The position numbers and the translations under genes were made by a program. DNA of 62,936 nucleotides from Wolfiporia cocos (taxonomy: Eukaryota > Basidiomycota > Agaricomycetes > Polyporales > Phaeolaceae): contig JACCLO010000070.1 of the NCBI GenBank assembly GCA_029448655.1, positions 1-62,936 of the forward strand, in the 5' to 3' direction. Position 1 is the stretch's first letter. Every line of letters starts with the position of its first letter. The notes below the pieces were generated by a model. That model saw only the letters and a list, made by a program, of their open reading frames with translations. It was not told the origin of the DNA and made no database searches. Shown in pieces: positions 31,086 to 44,410 of the stretch.

Positions 31086-33325
31086 TCAACATGCAATGAT
31101 TTGTACTAGAGCAGTTTGTGATAATCGAGCGAGCAGCTCACCGCGTTCTCTACTATAAACATGGTTGTATTCCTTCACTGTCTCATGGCTCGCGGGAATT
31201 TCCACTGGACCGACCGGCATCCTTCCAACGAGTGTTGTACGATCGATGCTCTTTATCGTCTCTTCTATTTTGCAGCATAATCCCTTCATTCTGCGCGAAG
31301 CAACTCTTCCAAAACTGTCAATGACAGCACGCCCAGAGGACGCATATTCGGCCTCGAGGTCGATAAAGGCGGTTGAAGTGGGCGACACTGGACAGTGGCC
31401 GTTCACAGGTATCAGCAGGTCCGCAAGAATGCGAAGTATGTATGGGCAGTCCGAACACACCTATCCGCACGCATGTGCATAGGATCCTGCGCTGCCTCCC
31501 GGAGGATTGCACTCCGATCAATCGTGCACTTCTTCACGTACGCTTCAAAGCGATCCGTGATCTTGCCGAAAATAGCCTGCGAGGGTCGAGCACATACTCA
31601 GCATACCGCAATATCCTTAGCAGCTTTCACGGCACCTGATGCAACTCCCGCAGAACATCTTCGATGTCTTGGACATTTGCAGTGGCTTCCTTTCACCGCG
31701 AGCGGTTCCCAGCACCCGTTATATTTGTTTTCCGGAATGAGCCACGTTCACGTCGCCCTATGAAAGGCTCGTGTTCAATATCCTGCAGCAGCAGTCCCAG
31801 TGACACTAACAACAAAAGTACAGAAGTGCCGCCGTTGTATCTATGGATAAGTTTACAGTAGCCCTCTCTCGCTTTGTATGGGCTCAGCGATTGTGGGCTG
31901 ACTCCCGAGAACCAATCTCAAAGTTCAACTCCGGCAACGGTTCGCATTTCTTCCACGACTGGCGCGAAGGTAACGGAATGTCTAGGATGGGTCTTTCTCG
32001 TGGAGACAGAGTCTCCTGCACAATCATCGACCTCAACAACCTTGCCAATTGGGGTAGATGTTACCTCCGTCAACTCAAAATCAGTTGCTCAAGCTTTTCC
32101 GGAGAGGGAATGACGAGAGGAGCAGGAGAATGTATACGATCGGATCTTGGTGTGGTATTCGTTCCGAGCTATGGAATCTGCTATGGTCGCATGTATCGCC
32201 TTGTTGGCAACTTCGGAGATGTCTGACATAGAATCTTCAGCGGTGGCTGGCTCCTCAGGCAGAGGGCCCTGTATGAACATTACCAGATCCCGTCAAGAGG
32301 CTTTCAGTATGCGGATGATGACATAGACTTCTTGGACAGAGATGTGCATCCCAAAGTATTCAGGTGTAGGCTGTTATGGTTTCTTCATGGTGAACACCAG
32401 GAACTCCGCTCGTACTGTTGTCTACAGTCGCAGATCTGTGAGGGCTTCAGAAGTGAGGTTGGCCCATGGCGCAATCTTCTCTTTTTGCCTTGTGGACTGT
32501 TTTAGTATTAGCTGTATGGCGTAGAAAGTGTCACGGTACACGCGCCTTAGCAATGTTGGTAGAACCTGACAATGGGTGAGCTTTCTCTTAGCAAGGCAGG
32601 GTTCGACATTTCGACCCCTCTGTAGTCCACGACCATGATATGGCTTTCTCATCAATCACGAGAACGCAAGAGAACAAACATACCCTTTTGTCCGTTGTCG
32701 AAGCACTGGCTGCGAGAGCAGGGACCACATGCTTTGCGTGTGTCTTGATTTTTACTTCCGATTGATTTCCTTAGTCTCTTCGACAGGTTCGTCCTCGACG
32801 AACGTGTCAGATAGCTCATGCCTGTCACATAACGGATCGTCGTCCGAGCTCCCTGGTAGATGATAGGGCCCGGCGGAGACGGTTTTGTCTTCCAGAGCTT
32901 TGCTTTATGAGGTCTACCTTTGGTCGTGCTCGACTGAGGGGCTTTGCTTTCCAGGGCAGGCTTATTGTCGGCCTTCTTGCGACGAGCAAACAAAGCTGTG
33001 AGAGGAGACAACGTGTTCCGAGTAGACGAAAATGGATCGGATTCGGGTAGAGCACCATAGGTCAATCATGTGGGAGCATGAGGTAGGAGAACCATATTTT
33101 CTCCTTTTCGCCGTGATATCTGTTGGTTGCCCTAGTCGCCGCTGTAGAAACGAGGCTGAAGCACCTGAGATTCCGTGCGCTCTGGAGGATCTGGTGTGCA
33201 AAGAGCGCTACGACCTGTCGGGGAAAGTCTTGGATCGTTTATTGGCAACAGCGTCCTCTGCCCAGCTTATCTGAGTTAGGACCGTCTTCGCTGCACTCAG
33301 TAGAATCTCGCTTTCTCTTGTAGGC
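31086..33325 (-). pseudogene. Unrecognised broken gene
   Basis: Coding-like minus-strand text runs through several frames: LESKAPQSSTTKGRPHKAK and RTNLSKRLRKSIGSKNQ in 33065-32652, ANLTSEALTDLRL in 32655-32422, YFGMHISVQEVYVIIRILKA then GPLPEEPATAEDSMSDISEV and HATIADSIARNEYHTKIRS around 32370-32090, and EAEYASSGRAVIDSFGRVAS and CKIEETIKSIDRTTLVGRMP in 31460-31086. It could be a nuclear protein with a Ser/Pro/Lys-rich start; I recognise no family. Frameshifts every 100-300 bp suggest a pseudogene, with introns as a partial alternative. Confidence 0.4.
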
Positions 33326-33329
33326 CTTG

Positions 33330-34700
33330 GCGGCAACAGAGTTATTGGTCGACTTGCGGGTTTTCCCGGCAAGTCGTGGATTCGGACGATTTGGCTGACC
33401 TAGTGGAGATTACTCTAGGGCCTTCGACCGTTGCCTACGGTTGAGGCGGGGGCCAGGCAGAACCGAGTCGACGTCAGATGGATCACATAGTTCCTCATCG
33501 CTTGCGCCAAAGGCTTCTCTTCGGACATTTTTTCGAACGCATATGGGGCGTAGATTTCATAGACTGACGTTCGTCGATAGCAGAAGATCTCGAACTAGTC
33601 GCGTTATCAAGGTCTGATCCGCACTGAGTTCGTCACTGCTTTGGTTGGTATTGTAGACTAGCGGAAAGTTGACAGTGTTGATGAGCGCGGATTGCTATGG
33701 ATTGTGTGATACTCACATTGTTTGGACTTCTCAATCCTCTAGTGAGTGGAGATCAGTCATGGAAGAATGCGATCAATTTAGCGCACCTCGGATTGGCTTA
33801 GTTGTTTCATCGGCTTGCCCTGGGTGTCAAAATCTAAAAACCCGTGGCGACGTCGCTAGTGATAGCTTCGGTGGGAGTATCTCTCTATACTTCTGTCCCT
33901 GCATTACGACTACCGTGTCAGCACTCGCAAACCAGATAGAAAGTATAAGCTACGCTTCTCTTACTTGACCTCTGTCGCGCAACGCATTGCGAATCTGTCC
34001 AGATCGCCGCTCGTAAGAGTAAACGTTACAACTGGGCCGCTTTCGTTCTATGCCAGAGGTTATCGGTTCTCCTCCGAGAATAGGGAGGACTGCACATGAC
34101 AATTTGCACCTGCGCGGCCCGACCCTCTCCTCGCCAGAACGCTCGCGCAGGATATCTATTTTGTGTATGGAAGTGTATGAGATTGTCAGGGATTCATATT
34201 GGTTATCCTGTATCGCTTGTATGAACATATAATCAGCTCGCCGTATGACGGACATCGAATAAGGTCAAAAGGCACACTTCTATGAGCATGTTCACGAGTA
34301 TTGCCTTGGGATCGACATATAGCCTAATCGCATCGTTGTGTTTTGCCCACAGGCACAGACTCTTCTATCGCAAAAGGCTGCGGGCTATATGGCGCCGGTC
34401 AGCGGTGATAATTACGGCAGCTTAAGTTACTCACAAAGTCGCGTCGCCCAGCAGCCCAGTGCTTCGGCAATCTTCCGTGAGGTCACGTCCCAGTCCTCCG
34501 AGGGCACGTTCTCCAAGCAGCCCCGTGACCTTTTTGTCCGATGCTGGTGGTTTCCGGGGGAGACGACTTGCTGAACACAGACTGGATGAATGCCGTACGG
34601 TTTTGCGCGACCGGAGGCAGCCCCCTTCGTTGAAGGCAATAGACGCGCAAACTAGCGTCAACAAGCTCTCCAGAGGAAGGAAATCTGGATCATGGTATCG
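33330..34700 (-). other. Minus-strand coding-like fragments, unrecognised
   Basis: Frame 34664-34431 reads SSLCSASRLPRKPPASDKK and TGLLGERALGGLGRDLTEDC; frame 34255-33950 reads YMFIQAIQDNQYESLTISYT and CKLSCAVLPILGGE. They may be upstream parts of the gene at 31086-33325. No domain recognised. Confidence 0.25.
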
Positions 34701-34709
34701 GAATCTGAC

Positions 34710-35970
34710 ATGACTCTCATTCGAGAGAGCTTACCTTTTGTGCGCCAGATGGTGGCTCCGAGGCGACGACTACGCACAAGAAATGGTATGCGGCCATAGT
34801 AAGGTAAAATGTGAATCAGGCTCACCCCTCCAAGGATTGGTCGTCACGAAGCGTGTGTTGATTGTCGTGATGCATCGCAGCTGAATAGGCGAGATGAGTA
34901 TATGCCTGGTATTGTCGTAATGAGTGTAAGTTTGGCGCATAAATAAAGGTGTCAGAGTGCGTACATTGAATCTTAAACAATTACTTATCATCGGATCAGT
35001 TTGTGTTATTCATATGTCGCATAGATTGGGAAAAAGCGTGGCTGCTATGACGGTCCTTTGCTTTGCTACTTTTTGCCTTTGTCTAGCGCACCCATGAGCC
35101 CATCTGAAGAAGGGAATGGGGATGGAGATTACCGTTTTTCACTTTCATCGAGAAAATCCTGGACATAGTCAGCTTCCCGGACAAAGCGTAAACATCGAAC
35201 TAAAGCATACGAGAACACCGGACAAGAGAGAGTTGAAGCACTCCTCCCATAACCCTGTTGCTCATTCTGCTGCTTTCTAAGAGTTGGGAGAACCTTCTCG
35301 TGATAGACCTTGTAGAAAATCGCGGCAGCGGCTTCAAGGGGCAGGTGCTGTTCGGAAAAGCAGAGTATATGGGAAGAAGGGGCCTGCGCAGGACACTGAG
35401 ATAACACTTTGGATGCTTGCTCGGATATCGTGGATAAATTCTATATGATGATGAACAGACATCCACTGAGCCCCAATAGCTGCCTTACGAGTAAGACGAG
35501 GTGGGAGGACACCTTCTCGAGGGCCTCTGCTAGACTTTTGCTATTCTTGGCGCGAGATTTTGAGATAGTCTGCTGCAGCAATTTGAAAGGAGAATCGGAG
35601 GCAGACATTTCAAGTGGTGGGTGTACAAGGAGTAACTAGTATGGCTGTCAAGAACAAGGCGCGACGCGGAAACGCGTAGTGTCACATCCATCACAAATAC
35701 GTGACGCGACGCAACGCACGCGCTACTAGACATCTCTGAATTAAGACGCCGATCGAGCCGGACGTTGTCCAGAATACAAGCTTGTGCTTCTGCGGACGCT
35801 TCAAACCATAGCTGGTATATGTATGGTATATGATATTTCTCATTAGCAGAAAGTAGCCACCCTTGCCGCTCGTTTGTCTTCAGGGCGAGGTATGCGATAA
35901 TGGTACAAGACAAGAAAGAAGCATAACCAAAGCTGGCGTAGAGTGACAAGAATGTCCGAACAATGCATAC
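34710..35970. other. Region without recognisable gene
   Basis: Short ORFs without family likeness; a 149-codon minus-strand frame (35979-35530) is hydrophobic at its start and overlaps the stop of the next gene, so I do not call it. Confidence 0.3.
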
Positions 35971-35979
35971 GAGAGCCAA

Positions 35980-37271
35980 TCACTCATACATCTTGTCTCC
36001 GTCGGTCTCAACGCCATAGAACTGCCACATCCGATGCGCCTCCAAGTCCGGCATCCCATCCATCTTCGCGCCCACTTCTCCGTCAACCTCATATAGCTGT
36101 TTAGTCTATAAATGAAGTCTTATGAGGCACCAAACAGCAACTAGGAAAGGAGGGAGGGGGGGTTGCTCACGAGACAGAGCGTAGTCTTGATCATCGGAGG
36201 GCCAGGCGTAAATTGCTCGAAGTCGTCGTTTGACGAGTCTGCTTGATCCCTAGCGAATAAGTGCGGATGTGGTACGTGCAAATGTTCATCACCACCCTCC
36301 GTGGCAGAATCTACTAGCATGTCGGGCGCAGCGGGATACTTGGGACAGCGACCTGCATTGTTCGCTTTTGACACGTATGAGTCTTTCTTCGATCCATCGA
36401 GTATAACTGCATCTGAATTGCCCGTGCGACAAGATCGGTAATAGATTTCTGACCAGTGCAAAGTAGCTTAAAATAGCATGAGTACCATGATGCTGCTTCT
36501 CAAAAAAGTGAGGATGCGTACAATGAGCTCGGCGCTGATCTCGCGCCTGCCAAGTGTTCGAACAACCCGCTCTTCTTTGCCGTCGGAGCCTGGAGTTGTC
36601 TTACCAGCCTTGATGCTCGAAGGGTCGAGCCGGTCTCCGAGAATCGTTGTTATTTTCAGCTCTGACAGCAACGAGACGAGTGTGCAAAAGAAATCAACAC
36701 AGCTGGCCCGGCACACGTAGCGATCTGCACTGGTGTGAGTGCGTCCCTGTCCTCGGCGTGAGGGGTAGTCGGCGGATCGAAGAACCCAGGGGAAGTGGCT
36801 GCCCGTGAACGATCGTCGTGTTGGCAGTGGAGTCATACTCCGAGAACTGGTGAGGGCACCGTAGATCCTCTGCCCATAGCGACCGTAAAGCTTCGTAGCC
36901 ACCCGGCAGCGCGAACTCCCCGAGGTCGATCGGACCCGGCGCGAAGCATTTGATCGAAGAGGAGGTACCTGCGAAGCTGGGGCGTCGTGAAATAGTGCCG
37001 CACCTGCTCGAAGTCTTCGAGGATGACGTCTCGATTGGCGAGGATAGTTGAGCGCTTGAGCTTCGAGTGGGAGACCAATATTGCGATCAGTGTCGAAACC
37101 TATGGCCGGGGTTCGGAGGAGGATTCGATCACCCACCCACCAGCTCGTCCCATTTTCCCACACTAGTCTCCGCCAGCGTCCACACGTCCTCCTCCTCCCG
37201 GCCCTCCTCGTTCCTCCCAAGGAGCAAGCCATCACGTGTCCTCTGACCCCGCCCAACGGCGCGAGCGGCAC
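35980..37271 (-). CDS. Unrecognised gene, minus strand, with a terminal intron
   Basis: The last exon (36096-35980) reads LYEVDGEVGAKMDGMPDLEA and FYGVETDGDKMYE then TGA. It joins in phase, through a GT-AG intron at 36170-36097 (74 nt), to an exon ending DDFEQFTPGPPMIKTTLCL (frame 36461-36171). Further upstream, coding-like text continues in 36468-37078 in more than one frame: ELKITTILGDRLDPSSIKAG, YLLFDQMLR, FALPGGYEALRSLWAEDL, ANRDVILEDFEQVRHYFTT. The upstream exons need frame changes or unseen introns. Family not recognised. Confidence 0.45.
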
Positions 37272-37279
37272 CGTCCTCT

Positions 37280-38385
37280 TAGTATCAGCATGAACATTAC
37301 GCCGCAGGCACAGTCGGGACGCCGTGCACGGTCACAGCAGCAAGTGTGGCCGGCGCCCGGCGCCCGGAGTTACCATATCAATAAATCAGCACCGAGCCGC
37401 TATGAGAGGGCAGGGATTGGAAGGGAAGGGGGATGAACATGAGCGCGTCGCGACGTCAGTCCACAAACGGCGTGTGGAGGAGGCCGGTCCACCGGACGTG
37501 CACCGCGTCTGCGACGGACGCCGGCGCGAGGCGGCGCGTAGACGGCAACGTAAGGGTCGGTAGCGTCGCCAAGCGTGCGGCCTGCCGCGGCCGAGTGAGT
37601 TGAGGTGAGATCGGCGTGTTAAAGGGAGATGGCGCAGCTCACCGCTGTGCGTGTAGGCATGCCATTCCAGCCTACTGAAGAGCGCAGATACGTCCTCCTC
37701 CAGTCTGCCTGCCCGTTTGCGTGTATGCTGTGGCGCCCGGGCGCAGGGGAAGGACGTGGAGAGGTGTATCGTGGGCAGCGTCGTGACGGTCGGCGAGACT
37801 ACGTGTGCGAGGGATGCTTCCAGGGGGTGAGTGCGAGTGCATATGAAGAGTTACTATATATGCGGGACCCGATCGCGGCAAACGGGACGCAGGACACCTG
37901 ACTGCAAGGCGTAGAGCACGCGCCGTGGGCCACGGAGCGTGTCCCAGCCCGATAGCGCCGCGTGCTGCTTCGTGGTCAGCGGGACCACGCGAGAGGAGCG
38001 AGCACCGCAACGCTGTCACCGCGGCGGGATGAAGACCAAGATGGAACAGACGCAGTAATTAAGGCATAGGGCGGACGGTGTGGGCGTGATAACACATGTA
38101 ACTAACTTTCACAATCCTGTACGTCCTCCCGTTGGCTCGAGTCTAGTATTGTATTCGTTTCAGACCTGCCCTGTACGCACAATTGAGATCCCTTATTAGG
38201 ATTGTCCCGAGATTCGGCACCGCTTCGTCGATCGATCGCATGCGGGGACTCAAAACCCGCCGTCATTTTGTCGTCGCCCTCGGTCTCGCGCCTTTTCCTT
38301 TTCGCTTGGATCGCTACGCTCGTCCCATATTTTCCTGGCTTTGCACGCCGCTGCCTCATCCCACCCCGCTACGGCGATGTCACGC
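37280..38385. other. GC-rich intergenic region between divergent genes
   Basis: It separates the minus-strand gene ending upstream at 37271 from the plus-strand MSH4 remnant. ORFs here are GC-rich Arg-rich artefacts. It probably held both promoters; no specific element is convincing. Confidence 0.35.
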
Positions 38386-38389
38386 GGCT

Positions 38390-41300
38390 GGGCAGCCCAG
38401 TCGCGTCCGGCTACCGCCCGACCCCAGACCGCCGCATCATCCAGGCACTGAGGCCAGCTATGTCCTGGAAGGGCGCGGAGTGTCACGTTGAAGTCGGCCT
38501 TGCTGCATTGGACAAGGATACCGGGAGGGTTTCCCTTATCCAGTGTGCGCATGTAGTCAGCTAGTTACTGAATCATCGCTCAATTATGATGGTCCGACAG
38601 CTCGTGGACAGTCCCACATATGTCAAGACGCTGCATCAGCTCATCTGCATTCTCCATCCATTATTCTGGTCCCAACACCCTTTTATCTCTGATAGATACA
38701 CCTATGGCATCTGGAGGAAAGAAAGCCTCGTCGACTTCGGTCCTAGTGCAGTGCATGATCGAAGAGTTTGATGCCACAGTCGATCCAGTGATGAGAAAAT
38801 ACTGGAACGATGATGCTGGTGAGCAATATGACTACTGAGCACATGCTTTCGCGTTTGCAACTGTAAACGCAGAGGACTTGCCTTTGTCAACCAGCTGATA
38901 GTTGATGACGTATGAGCGGCCTGCAACTCTTGTCGCGGTGTCCAGCAAGTGGGTATATGCGTCCGAAACCTTGCGACTATACTGAACAACATTAATAGGT
39001 ATTACGCGCTCTCTGCAGCTAGCGCGCTATTCGAGTATGCAGAGTCGAAGCTCATTTACGCTTTGCTCCTTCTTCGCTCCTAATACGATATGTACAAGTA
39101 GAAGTCAGAATGATGATAGATCCAGAGACTGCTCGAAACTTGGAGCTGGTGGCAGCATCTCATTCAAGAGGGTCCACCCATTCCATGTTTGGGTAAACCC
39201 TCTCTGTCTCATTAATATATGCCCACGATTCAAGTAATTCACACCTAGGCTATTAAATCATACATACACTGCAATGGGTGCTCGCCTCCTCCGGGCAAAT
39301 GTTACTCGCGCCTATCACTGGTATATCATTTGCAACCGTTACGGAGTTTGATCTAATAATGCTGCAGACAGTCTTCTATAGAGGCGCGCCTTGATGTCGT
39401 CCGAAGGTCTATCACACTCCATGGATGTGTCTATTTCGGCTTACTGTCTTAAAGAGCTCATACAGAATGGAAATCGTTTCCGACAATATGAAGAACGCGC
39501 TCAAGTCCCTCCATAATATGGACTTCGATAAGCTAATCTGCTCGGCAAGCTTTTCGCCGTTTCAGGTCATGCACAGTATCAATGCTCATTTGAATCATCA
39601 GCTTGCTTGCATCCGAGGCGCGTGAGACAAGCACTGCAAAGCTTGCTGCGCTCGCGTCGCGCAAATGCTCAGTCTCCGAAACATAGTCAAGAACATGCCC
39701 GTTCTCGCGAAAGCCTTGACAGGCAGCCGCTCCCGTCCTGTTACGAATCGTACTGGACGTAGGTGCTGGAGATATAATTGTAGATTGGATGCGCGCTAAG
39801 CGCCTGTTCGATGTAGATGATCTCTGACGAGCGACTTTCAAGAATCGAACAGCATGTTAGCGAAGCATTGAATGAAGAAGAAGCTTCAGCGAAAGTACGT
39901 GCAAATAACGCAGCCTTCGTTGAGATTCGATGGATCTATACAGCGCGGCCTGAATGCGGTGAATGCACGTGTGTACGCCGTCAAGGTATGTTTCCTCCTC
40001 CTTAACATCATTTGTTAATGCTCAAATCCAGCAATCAGGCAAACTACATCGCCTCCTTGACGTCGCACGAGAAACATACAAGGAGAATGTCGGGGATATA
40101 TTTGCATTGAACCGCGAACTCTCGGGAGCAACACGACCTGCCTCTTAGTCTAGTGTACCAGGACAACAGGCTTCGTTTTGCTTTGAAGAAGACAGATCTC
40201 CGAGGGGAGCTACCTAGAGGCTTTGTGAATGTGACAGCTCAGAGAAAGCGGTGGCTCTTTCTAGTATCGAGCTGGTCAGTCCTGTACGAGGTTACCAGTG
40301 TGAGAATGCTCACAGCTTGAGCAGAAGAAGAGAAACGCGCGCATGAGGATGCACTGGACGAGACGCTGATCATGGAGTGACAAGTATGTAGTACCGGTTG
40401 GCATTCCCAATACCCGGCTCACAGGTCATACCAGGATGTATACAAGAGTGATCGCCGAGATCGTCGATGTCATTGGAGCTCTGTACAAAGCTTCGGAGGC
40501 CGTTGCCATTGTGGACATGTTGTGGTCTTTTGCGCATGCCAGCATTCGTACGTCCTGTAAATGCTAGACTGACAGCGCTGTTGATTTGTAAGGTTTGGTT
40601 TTGATTATTAGTGCGTGACTATGGTGAGCATCCTCTAAAGTTAGATAACAGTGACCACTTAATACTTGGTGTAGTGCGTCCCGAGTTCACGGGAACCTCT
40701 AGCCATAAAGGCGGGGCAGCCATTCCCGTTTATAGAGAACGTTCAGGCGGCCGGGACGCTTGTAACGAATGATGTATATTGCTGCGAGGCTTCCTCTTTT
40801 CAAATTGTCCAGGGGCCGAAGTTCGTCTGATCATCTGATTCATCATATCTATCGCTCAATGCTGATTCAACGCAGCATGTTAGGTACGCCGAGCCGTATA
40901 TGGTCAACAAACATCCGATGTCTGTGACCATAGGCAAGAGCATATACTTGCGGCAGATTGGGCTGCTGACAGTCATGGCAATGTGCGGATGCTTTGTTCC
41001 TGCTGAGTACGGTAGCTTCAGGTGCGGACCTCTCCAAATATCACCAAAACGCCTCTTTGAATGTCGTATCATGCAGACTGCACGATGCACTCCTGACTCG
41101 GCTATCGAACGACGACGATATCGAAAAGAGCCTGAAGCACATTTGCGAGTGAGATGGCATCTTGCGCGATGACGTTGGTTCTGTAACTTGAGCTAACTAT
41201 GAACCAGCATCATCTTGATGCCGAAAATTGTGCCAGGATTGCTACGGAGAATTCTCTCATCCTGATCGACGAAGTTGGCCGCGGCACGCTCTCCAAGGGA

Positions 41301-42140
41301 AGAAGTTGGCATCTCGCATGCCATCGCAGAGGAACTCATCAAACTCAAGGTCGTACCGGCTCATTTTGCGGTCCCTGTACATTACTGATAATGCCGTTGG
41401 TTTGCTAGTCATATGTCTTCTTCGCACGTATGCACCTGTACCATTATCACTAATGTATGGGTTGCTTACAGGCCCCTGTAGTCACTCAGCGAGCTCACGA
41501 CAACATTGTCGCGCCAGCCATCTGTTGTCAAGTGAGTAGGTTTGAATGATTACATCTCGGTTACTAACAGAACTTGTCAGCCTTCATCTTGCCGTTTCAG
41601 GTTCTCCATACCAATCGCTTCGTGTATCTTTGTTAACTTCTGACGCAGGAGGTCACGCCAATCCACGTCGAACTTTGGCATGACTTTTCAATACAGGTGC
41701 GTACATTTGCGAGACCTTGGCCCTTTGCTGTTCGTCACAGAGTTGTCGACGGAGCGCCGGAACAGACGAGCCACTACGGTTTGTTGGACATATTGTGTGG
41801 TACGCTGAGCTAAGTTTCATCTGTGCCAGGTCTTGATCTTGCCCGACTTGCCGATCTACCGAATGACGTCCTCGCCGAGGGAAGGCGGGTCGCAGAAGCC
41901 TTGAGCGAGATGGAGGAACGCCAGGAGCAGGATAGCCGCTCGAACAAAGTCTCCATACGGCGCAAGGCCCTCCTCAGGGTATGTACTCCTTATGGCAGGT
42001 GCTACTTTCAGTCCGCTCTCAGCTACGGACCCAACTCACGCAAGCGCTCGATCATTCCTCGCTACCCGATGAAGAGTTGGCTGCTCATCTTGCTCGATTC
42101 CAGAAGGAGATCATGCAGGTCCTCCGTGATACCATGTAGT
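38390..42140 (+). pseudogene. MSH4: MSH4-like MutS homologue, heavily disrupted
   Basis: Pieces in the MSH4 order appear in alternating frames: YVLEGRGVSR and EVGLAALDKDTGRVSLIQ (38457-38530), SPTYVKTLHQL (about 38610), CMIEEF, DPVMRKYWNDDAG (38750-38820), MMIDPETARNLELV (39112), a clamp/lever part ARETYKENVGDIFALNREL (about 40070) and DNRLRFALKKTDLRGELP (40158), GKSIYLRQIGLLTVMAMCG (about 40930), the Walker B string SLILIDEVGRGT (about 41255) and a C-terminus LPNDVLAEGRRVAEALSEME, ending TAG at 42140. MSH4 pairs with MSH5 to stabilise meiotic crossover intermediates. The Walker A reads GP, N, MS, then three extra codons, GKSI: the loop is broken and the Thr is lost. One extra base follows GRGT. 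Some breaks are introns (50-70 nt), but not all. Confidence 0.8.
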
Positions 42141-42539
42141 ATGTCGGGTACATCCTTTGACAAGTAAGCGGTTCTGTACTTGTGTGATCACACGCACGAG
42201 TGTGGAAAAGACGGCGCCGCGTCATTTTTCGATCCATACTTGCACTTAAGCTGCCCAGATAGCAATAGCGGACACATATCACCGTGGCCGCCACAAACGT
42301 AGCGGCAGCGAACCGGACTTGTCGGGCCGTCCGTGTTTTATGACTTCCCAGGAATGCGCCCACCGGCGCCTACGTAGCAATTGCGCTTTGATCCGGTACA
42401 ATTGCGCATTGTACTAGCCATAGACCGCCAAGCTCTGGCTAGCTGCCGTTGTCCATCTCCGACAGACACATCAGTCTGAAAATGTGCATGCCAATCACGG
42501 CGACGGGCACGTACTCTATCACCAAGATCGTCCTCTGCC

Positions 42540-44410
42540 ATCTATGATCATGACGGATGTCAACGAGAATCGAATCCCTTTGATCATCAACCCCATCAAA
42601 ATCACCACGATATCCAAGTCAGACTCCTCCTTGGTGCCTCCGATTCTGCATCATTCTGGTTAGGTTCTATTGCAATGATGTACTGCTCATGTTTCGACCT
42701 CTGGGAGTTTTAAACTGCAACCCAGACATGATCCGAGCACGCTGACCAACAAAGCACCGGAGCTATCTCAACAGTGCAGTCCCGACATCTTCGCGTCGTT
42801 CAAACCGGCCGATCAGCCCACCACCCGAAGCTAAGGTTCTATTGGACAGCCACAAAAGTGATAGTCCGGATTGCATCGTGCTGTGCAGAGTCTTCGAATC
42901 GGCGCCATTCAGTCTCCGCGAACAATATGGCTGTACACACCTGGGTTTCTTTGGAATCAAATCCATAAACATGGTATCTCATCGATATCTACGTGGGTAC
43001 CTTTCGATGGCATGCTGAACAAATGACAGGGGAGAAACGATGCTGGTCAAGAACTATTTTCGTGGCAATTCACTTTCGATTGGGTACCCGGTAGCGAAAC
43101 GGTGGATCGGAGTGCTGATCCCTGGTGGCAGGCCCCTCCTTCCATCGGAGCAGACCAGACAGACCCTAATATCATGTTCAATCCTTTCCACTTTCTTCCT
43201 CCCCATTCTTCACCAAATCATCAAATGGATGCCGACTTCGAGTATGGCATCTCGGCCACAAGCTATCATGGCGGAAGGCAATGCGTAAAGTGTGGAAAAC
43301 TGAATGCTCAGCGAAATTTATGGTATTAACTGTGTAGCGGATGCTCAGTGAGTGTGCCTACCAGAGGCGGCCGAAGCAAGCACTCATACATTCGCGCAGG
43401 AAAGCAACTGTATACCTCCTGCGGATGTTCATACCATGCATAATTCCCGTGGTATTTCTCCAGTGACATTGTCGTGTGACAGGCCGTCCGAGCGTGTCAA
43501 ACCACCGTAACGGACGTTGCTGATGGCTCGCGTTTAGCGTATATGACAAAGGATGGCGTCTCTGCCAAGCTTATTTATTTATTTATTTATACCTGTAACG
43601 GGGCAGAGTTGCAGGAGCAGCCGACCAGGCTCTTCAGAGAGATGCTGACGAAAGTTGAATTGTCATTGCTCCAGGATAGCAAGGGTTCCTTTAAAGGTGA
43701 GCACGGACAGCGGTGCGTATGTATTGATTCTAAAACATTCTGTGCGTCCGCAGAGGCCTATTACACCTGCTCATTCAACAATCAAGATACGACAGCGGCC
43801 ACGACACATGCCCCGCTCTGTATATTGCAAGCACACGCACTGCTTCAAAGCCGCTTGGCCGCTGAAGGAGGGGGACAGAAATGAATTACTTGGCTTGGGT
43901 TCTCCCTGGCTCAAAGAAGGTGAGTTCTGAATTTACTATTCATGGCTTTCCCCAAGACAGAAGTTGTGCCAGAACGTGCTTGCTGCGAAAAATTCCCCTG
44001 TATACATGATGTACCTCGGCGCCGATGCAGAGTTGTCGATGCGCCCCAAATCATTAGCTCCAGGTGTACAGCAGCTTCTGCCAATCACCGTCGCAGAGCG
44101 TGGATCTCCTAAGAAGGAACTCCCGCACGGAGCTAACGACTCATGCGGGCCTATGGACATAGACGATTCCGATGTCCCAGCGCCGAGTAACAGTGTGAGC
44201 ATTCTGGATATGCAAGTTGCTCAAATCACAGACTCCATTACGAAATCTGTCAAAAGGGAGGGGCCGGTACTCCTCGTGACCCTAGAGCACGGAGATATCC
44301 TTATCTTCAACGGTGATGATTTCAAGGTACATTGTGGCACTGTCTTTGCTACCCAGCTGACATTCATTCCAACCAGTATTCACTGAATCGGACCAGCATG
44401 AGCATTGGTA
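42540..44410 (+). pseudogene. Unrecognised conserved-looking gene with a CxxC pair
   Basis: Plus-strand text in changing frames: MTDVNENRIPLIINPIKI (42551), DPWWQAPPSIGADQTDPNI (43117) and FHFLPPHSSPNHQMDADFEY, CVKCGKLNAQRNL followed by CSGC (43290-43350, a possible four-Cys zinc site), LLQDSK, then VYMMYLGADAELSMRPKSLA, GPMDIDDSDVPAPSNSVSIL and GPVLLVTLEHGDILIFNGDD (43990-44326). The last exon continues after the intron at 44327-44376 with YSLNRT. A Gly-Asp-rich strand near the end recalls cupin/2-oxoglutarate oxygenase folds, but I cannot assign a family. Frameshifts suggest decay. Confidence 0.45.
44327..44376 (+). other. Predicted 50-nt intron
   Basis: GTACAT...CCAG between GATTTCAAG and TATTCACTG; splicing joins DDFK to YSLNRT in frame. 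The length is typical of basidiomycete introns. Confidence 0.6.

Noticed and set aside
36468..37271. Single 267-codon protein
   Set aside because: Only parts of this frame look coding; better text switches to other frames, so I annotated the locus as an unresolved gene.
40800..41172. Walker A insertion in MSH4 as a tiny intron
   Set aside because: The extra 9-10 nt are far too short to be spliced, though they begin GT and end AG.
42338..42541. Minus-strand ORF downstream of MSH4
   Set aside because: Antisense to the start of the next plus-strand gene; no likeness.
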